NCBI GenBank assembly: GCA_013399895.1 | Contig: VXBA01001813.1 | Span: forward strand, 124,001 to 188,000 | Length of the DNA stretch: 64,000 bases | Source of the DNA: Serilophus lunatus | Taxonomy: Eukaryota > Chordata > Aves > Passeriformes > Eurylaimidae | Direction of reading: 5' to 3' | In this document: positions 58,819-64,000 of the stretch, piece by piece | How the letters are laid out: each line of letters begins with the position of its first letter | Numbering within the stretch: the stretch's first letter is position 1 | The notes under the pieces: model-generated | Seen by the model: only the letters and a program-made list of their open reading frames with translations | What the model was told of the DNA's origin: nothing | The model's database searches: none | Made by a program: the position numbers and the translations under genes

Positions 58819-61800
58819 ACAGAAAATTATGTTCCTTGCATTTGTCTAAAAAATGTAGTTCCTTTCTTCCTATTTTATTTTTTAGAAGCTCTTTATATCT
58901 TACACCAGCTCTATTTTTGGATCTTTTTAACAGACGATGTCTATGCTACACTGTAAAAAAAAAAGAGGAGAATGTTTTCTGACAGCTATAAGTAATGCCT
59001 GTGCTGCATATACGCAACTGCAGCACCCAAATATGACTCCAGCAGTTATCCCCAGTGTCTAATACATTCACAGTGGAATGCACTGCTATACTTTATCTAC
59101 TATTCACACCACAAGTATTTTCCACCATGGACAAACACATATGTTCCTTCATAGGTGAAGTGAGGTATTGTGTAGCTCTCACTGAATGACTTTCTCTTTG
59201 TAGTATGCCAGTAGGTGCAATAAACATAAAATATATTTTAATTTTCCTGTAGCTTAATAGATAGATACATTCATTAATACAAGTCATTAGGTAGGCTCTG
59301 CAATCATAGAATTTTTATAAAATGTATACAACACTATTAATATGGAAAAGACTTGAATAGATTATAAAATACTGTCTTGGGAGAAATTTATATTTGCCTG
59401 TTAGAATGTACTAACATTTTGCAAAAACCAGCTAAATGGGATTAGAACAAGCTCTCAATGTAATTGAATGTTTTGGATTGTTTTCCCTCAGGGTTAGGAA
59501 AAACACTTTTCCCTGTCACGGAAAAGACGGATCACGATCAGCCTGTCACATATAATTTGACAATTTGCAATGCTTGAACAGCAGGAGACCAAGGAAAATA
59601 TTTCAAACATTGCTATTGATAGAAGAGTTTTTTACAGTAGCTCCTGATTCTATGCTGCATAAACGTCCTGGTCAAAAACAGTTGTATAACAGATAGCCAT
59701 GAGGGTAGGTGCCCTGGAACCAAAGGAGTTGCCTGATTAGTTTTGATTTTTAAGCTGATAATTTTTTAAATATGCATGGGAAATCAGCTACTATGCTCCA
59801 TGGATCAAGCAAACTAACAAGTGTACATTTGGCACCTACAAATGCTATGACAAAAAAAGGGGAAGCTTTCTGCATTAATTACCAAATATAGCTTTAAGTA
59901 AACGGATAGCAATTTGTGTCTGGTGTTTGGATGCTAAAATGCTAGACATGTAAAGCTTGGATCTTCTTTTGAAATTTCTCAAAGGAACTTGATAAAGTCT
60001 CCACTTCTTGGAGACAATGGCCATCTTCAAAGTCAAAACTGTCAAATACTATTGAAACTACATGTATTTGACCTATGGGATGGCATACCATAATTAAACA
60101 TCTTTCCACTGGGTCACAATTTTTTATTGCTTAATAAACAGAGAAGATCAAAAGAAAAAGGAGATAAAGATCAAAACTCTTCCTACTTACATAATATCAA
60201 AAACCCCAAAACAAAATCAAACCTGAGTGCATCCTGAATCCTACAGCTTAAATATACTGAGAATATAGTAAAAGTATTGTCATTAAAGAGGGTAAGGCAA
60301 AGGTAAAGGCAACTTTCTTCTTACTAATTTATGTTGTGGCTTTATTCTGAAAACCATGGCATGGGATTTCATACTGATTGTCTCCCCATATTTTCCACAT
60401 AAATTATGTTCAGCTTGCAAGTAAACAGATAATTTTTTTTCTCTTCCTACAAAGCACTGGAAGCACAGCCTGATCTCTGAAATGCAAGCCAAGTCTGCTG
60501 TTTGTGAATAATCTCCAGTTAAAGGCTAAACCTGTTCTGTCACACGTGTTGGCCAGCATTGCATGTGAGAAGCCAACTGGAACAATTCTATTTGTAATGA
60601 TATGGGAGGATGAATTAAATCTCCTTCATTTTCTTTCAATTAGCTGTGGTGCAGATCCCACCTAAATTGGTTTAGTGGGGCTTGAGAGATAGGAAAAGCA
60701 AGAGTTAGAACTGATTATAATGGGGAAGGAAGCAACTGAGACCAGTGAGAATGTTTGTAAAGTACTTTTACAGAAATGTCATCATATTGGAGATAGGATG
60801 AAGCCTTGACTGGTCATCATCCCAGATCCTGTTGAAAAGCCCAGCAACATTCTCTTGACCAATTTCTGAATTTCTAAAAATTATTTTGAAAAGAGACTAT
60901 GTTGCTGGTTTTGTGCTGTACTTTCAGGTATTTTCAGATGGCTGCTTTGGGGCAGTCAGAAAAGAAATAATCCTTGATTTTCTTGATGTGTAGCTTGCAG
61001 CAGACCTGTGATCACATCAGTACACAAACTTGGTGGAGGTCAGACAAGGGTATGATTCCTCTTCAAGCTCCAAAGCTGAGCTGAGCTACCCTTTTCAGCT
61101 TTTTTCAGACTCATTATAAGACAGAAGTGTCAGGTTCAAACAAAACTTTACCCCGCCTAGATGATGCAGGCAGCAGTGAAGCCTGGAAAAGTGTAATATC
61201 AGGTCAAGCTTTATTGATGCTTCTCCAGGATACTGGATCATCTCCAGTAGCTCAGAGATTTTCTGAGCCAGGTCTAGTAGCATTCTGATGCAAGGAGTTA
61301 TGCAACTTGAACTGCATGCTACTTGCAAACAAGCCTCCCTTCTAGTTTCATTTAATATCCTTCTTTTCTTTTTACTGGAAGGAGCAGTAAGCAATTGATC
61401 CACCCTGACCTTCCCTGTATTTCATACATATCTATGATACACTTCCTTATTTATGTCTTGCCAGGCCAAAGAGTCCTCTCCTAATTTATTGTGTCTTGCA
61501 TGGAGGGATGCATTTCCAAATCCCTGAGTATCCTTCCCCAAGCATTTACATGTAACTACATTATCCTTCTTGACTTGAAGAAGGGGGAAATAGGATGGCA
61601 CACAAGTGTTCAAAATGTCTGCACATCAGAGATTTGTGGAGGGGTGTAAAAAAGCTAAATTGTCATCCTTTGTCACCATAAGATCTCAGAGGAAAACTGC
61701 CTGACTGAAGCCTCTAGGCTTTTCTGACTGTGTAGGATTGGTTGGGATTTGGGGCATTGTTCTGAGACAGAATTCTAATTCTTAGACCCTGGAGTACTGT

Positions 61801-62639
61801 TATGATTTAAGAAATGAGATTTTTATCTAAAAATAAGTAGGATTGCAGGTCTCAAACTTTGTAAGTCTTCTCTGAGAACAAAATAGATCTGGAGAGCAAC
61901 AAGGAAAGAAAATGTTAGTTTTTTGGTTTTTTTTTTTGTTACATTAGAGAGCTTATGGTCTAGCCAGTTTTTGAGTAAGTATAGGACTGATGAGTGAATA
62001 GTGTATTCCATTTTCCAGGAAATAGATAGTCATAATACATACATAATCACATATTATTCTCCTTAGTACATTTACCAGTTTCTATCTTGAAACCACATGG
62101 GTGCTTTTAACACTCATTAATAATATAAGAAGACTGAGCTAGAAATCTGGTGATTAAGAACTTTTCATCCCACATAAATTATCAGTCATTTTGATACCAG
62201 CTGCATCCTTCAGTTTACATAACTTTTCTCTCTACTGATAGAGGAAAATATGCTTTCTCTTCAGTCATTTCCTCGCACTAAAAAGTAAGCCAAGCTTTTG
62301 CTCAAGTCTTCAGTATTTTGCTCTGCTGGTAGCTTTCCTCTGCTCCCATTCTAGCTTGAATAAATCTATAGAGAGAAAAACGGAATAGTGCACAGATATG
62401 CCAGTCAGGGAGGCTCTTCTGAAGTTCCCCTTACTCAAAAAGCTCTTTGATAATGGTATTACTAGGACAATTCTACTAGAAATATTTCACAAGATGCCAC
62501 CTAAGATTACAGCTGTTTTATTACATTTCCTAGCTTCAGAATACTTCATGATGTGGGCTCAGTTTTATCTTATGATCAATCAGTTCTCTAAGATTAATCT
62601 CCTTCTCATTTGTTTCAGTCACTTCATCTTATAGCAAAA
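58819..62639. other. unannotated AT-rich DNA
   Basis: No gene or confident repeat is recognised. The longest frame is 102 codons (61403 to 61095 minus) with no motif. Parts of 62190-62640 may extend the old LINE segment to the right. Confidence 0.45.
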
Positions 62640-63470
62640 AATTCTTCTTAGTTCACCAGTACTCATTTTTTTCACTATTACCCTATTACATTCATTACAC
62701 AGGAATTTTTGTGTACTCAGAATTATTCATTCATAAGATATTTCTGTCCTTCTCTGTATTAAAAGTACTTTCAACTTTATTAGTAAAAATCATTGCATAC
62801 TTCTACTTTTTTTTTTTATCAAGATCATTAGTAGAACTAGTCAATGAATTTTTTAATAAAAATATTATGATTCGGGAATGTCTGACAATTCTTAAATTAA
62901 TTCAGTTGTCTCTATCTTAACTAAATGCATTTTTTACAGGAAGTTGTGTAAAATTCTTTACTGTTTTTCTAAGAAGTTAGACTGATTTTGGTCTACTTCA
63001 GTCATCTAAAAGTGACATTATATGGTTTCTATAAACTGCAAGTTGGATAAGTCTATGCTGTATTTTCTTTTCATTTACCTTTACTTTATTTGAAGTGTTC
63101 TTGAATGTCCTAAAGCCTTGCTCATAAGTAGCATACTATGTAATATTATGTAATATTATGTATCATATAATAATATGTAATATTATATGTTATTTATTTT
63201 CTATTTTGTAATTGCATATTGTATGTTTATTGTTTTCCAGTTATATCTTTCCCAGTTTAAGAGATTTATTAAAAAGTTCTGCTGCTGGATCTACAACTTT
63301 TTTTGTGAGTTCATGCAGTATTGCAAGGAGATTATCTGGTTCCCCCAACTTGATTACATTAAGTTGTTTGACTTTTGGTATCCACTTCAGCTGTTGTCAT
63401 TTCCTTTTCTACATTCACACTGCTATCATGTCTCTGTTCCATTTTCAGTATCACCATTCTAATTGAAAAT
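62640..63470 (-). repeat. very old LINE-like segment (CR1/L3-like), antisense
   Basis: The plus strand holds phrases, in order, that I recognise from ancient amniote LINE remnants read in reverse: AAAAATCATTGCATACTTCT with TTTATCAAGATCATTAGT (about 62787-62835), TTTCCCAGTTTAAGAGATTT (63248-63267), CTGCTGGATCTACAAC (63283-63298), AGGAGATTATCTGGTTCCCC (63327-63346) and CATTAAGTTGTTTGACTTT (63358-63376). The order and spacing fit one element of about 0.8 kb interrupted by AT-rich expansion near 63130-63190. It is heavily diverged; family and ends are uncertain. Confidence 0.45.
63131..63190 (+). repeat. AT-rich tandem repeat (TATGTAATAT units)
   Basis: The words TATGTAATAT and ATATTATG recur four to five times. 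It is low complexity and probably expanded within the old LINE segment. Confidence 0.75.
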
Positions 63471-64000
63471 TGATCAAAAGCTTTTAGAAACACAGCTGGT
63501 GAGCCACACTTTACCTATTGGCATCAAAAAGTCCAGAATTTTATAATCACAAGCAAAAGCCTAATCAAAAAAAAGTTTGAAGGATTTCTGTGCCAAATAC
63601 TGCTTCTCAGTTTCTGATAACTGAACTTAGAGTATAGAACTAAAAAAAAAAAAAAAAAAAGAAAGAAAGCCAGAGTTGTAATATGGTGTGGGAAAACAAT
63701 AGAAAACCAAACCATTGAAAATGCCAAAGGACCCTGCAATGGGGATGAATGGTTGTACTGCTGGATTTCATGAGGTTTTTAATATTGTTAAGGCATGACC
63801 TTGCCTCATGCAATATGCTCAAAATATGACAGGTTTCTGAATCTAAAAACAAAGGTCATTAGCTGCCACTTCATCCATTTCTTCTGTCTCCTTTATAAAG
63901 CAAGAGGATAACATCTTCTTGGTTCCTACAGCAGATCAAGAGAATGGATTAATAAAAAAGATAAACAATAGACAATAAACATATTCAGTAGAGAGTAATC
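63471..64000. other. unannotated DNA at right end
   Basis: It contains an A19 run at 63642-63660 followed by GAAAGAAAG. Nothing else is recognised. Confidence 0.5.
63642..63669 (+). repeat. poly-A tract with GAAA units
   Basis: Nineteen A bases and then GAAAGAAAG. It could be a retroposon tail, but no body is recognisable upstream. Confidence 0.75.

Noticed and set aside
63642..63669. Poly-A tract as the tail of a processed pseudogene
   Set aside because: No coding-like or gene-like body is visible upstream, and no flanking duplication was found.

Overview
This window looks like bird nuclear DNA. The main evidence is several 5'-truncated CR1 LINE fragments whose 3' ends carry the avian-type terminal repeat of ATTCTATGA units (in either orientation), together with long terminal repeats (LTRs) of endogenous retroviruses of the kind common in bird genomes. 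Most of the window is AT-rich, rich in stop codons and without recognisable exons. I found no intact cellular protein-coding gene, no tRNA or rRNA gene, and no bacterial-type operon or CRISPR array. The species and chromosomal location cannot be read from the sequence.

Layout, left to right. A probable solo LTR lies at about 1405-1932. Two CR1 fragments in opposite orientation lie at 3268-3866. Positions 3632-4958 and 4960-6286 hold the same 1,327 bases twice in direct orientation, separated by a single N at 4959; this is most simply an unmerged contig overlap. From 6.3 to 23 kb there is unannotated AT-rich DNA with one 79-bp tandem duplication (17816-17965) and one old LINE tail (about 18110-18340). 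At 23074-23985 a C-homopolymer, a 442-base gap (23089-23530) and a GC-rich, CpG-dense block with a 14-unit, 11-bp minisatellite form a half-sequenced CpG island. This is the only candidate gene promoter seen. From 24 to 46.8 kb there is again low-GC DNA with two CR1 fragments (40334-40920 minus, 42585-43236 plus).

The segment from 46.9 to 58.8 kb is retroviral. It holds a 1,585-bp solo LTR flanked by the 5-bp target-site duplication GGCTC (46877-48461), a decayed 3' half of an endogenous retrovirus with integrase remnant and 3' LTR (48690-50571), and a 969-bp solo LTR flanked by CCAGT (57845-58813). The GC-rich blocks at about 47.0-47.8 and 57.9-58.3 kb lie inside these LTRs and should not be read as gene promoters. 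A CR1 tail lies at 57010-57159, and a very old LINE-like segment lies near the right end (about 62640-63470).

No genes here act together in a pathway. The window records transposon insertion and decay in a gene-poor interval, with one CpG island that may mark a promoter whose core falls in the gap. I found no convincing undescribed biological system. The observations most worth checking are the false-duplication signature, the interrupted CpG island with its minisatellite, and the two solo LTRs with clean target-site duplications.
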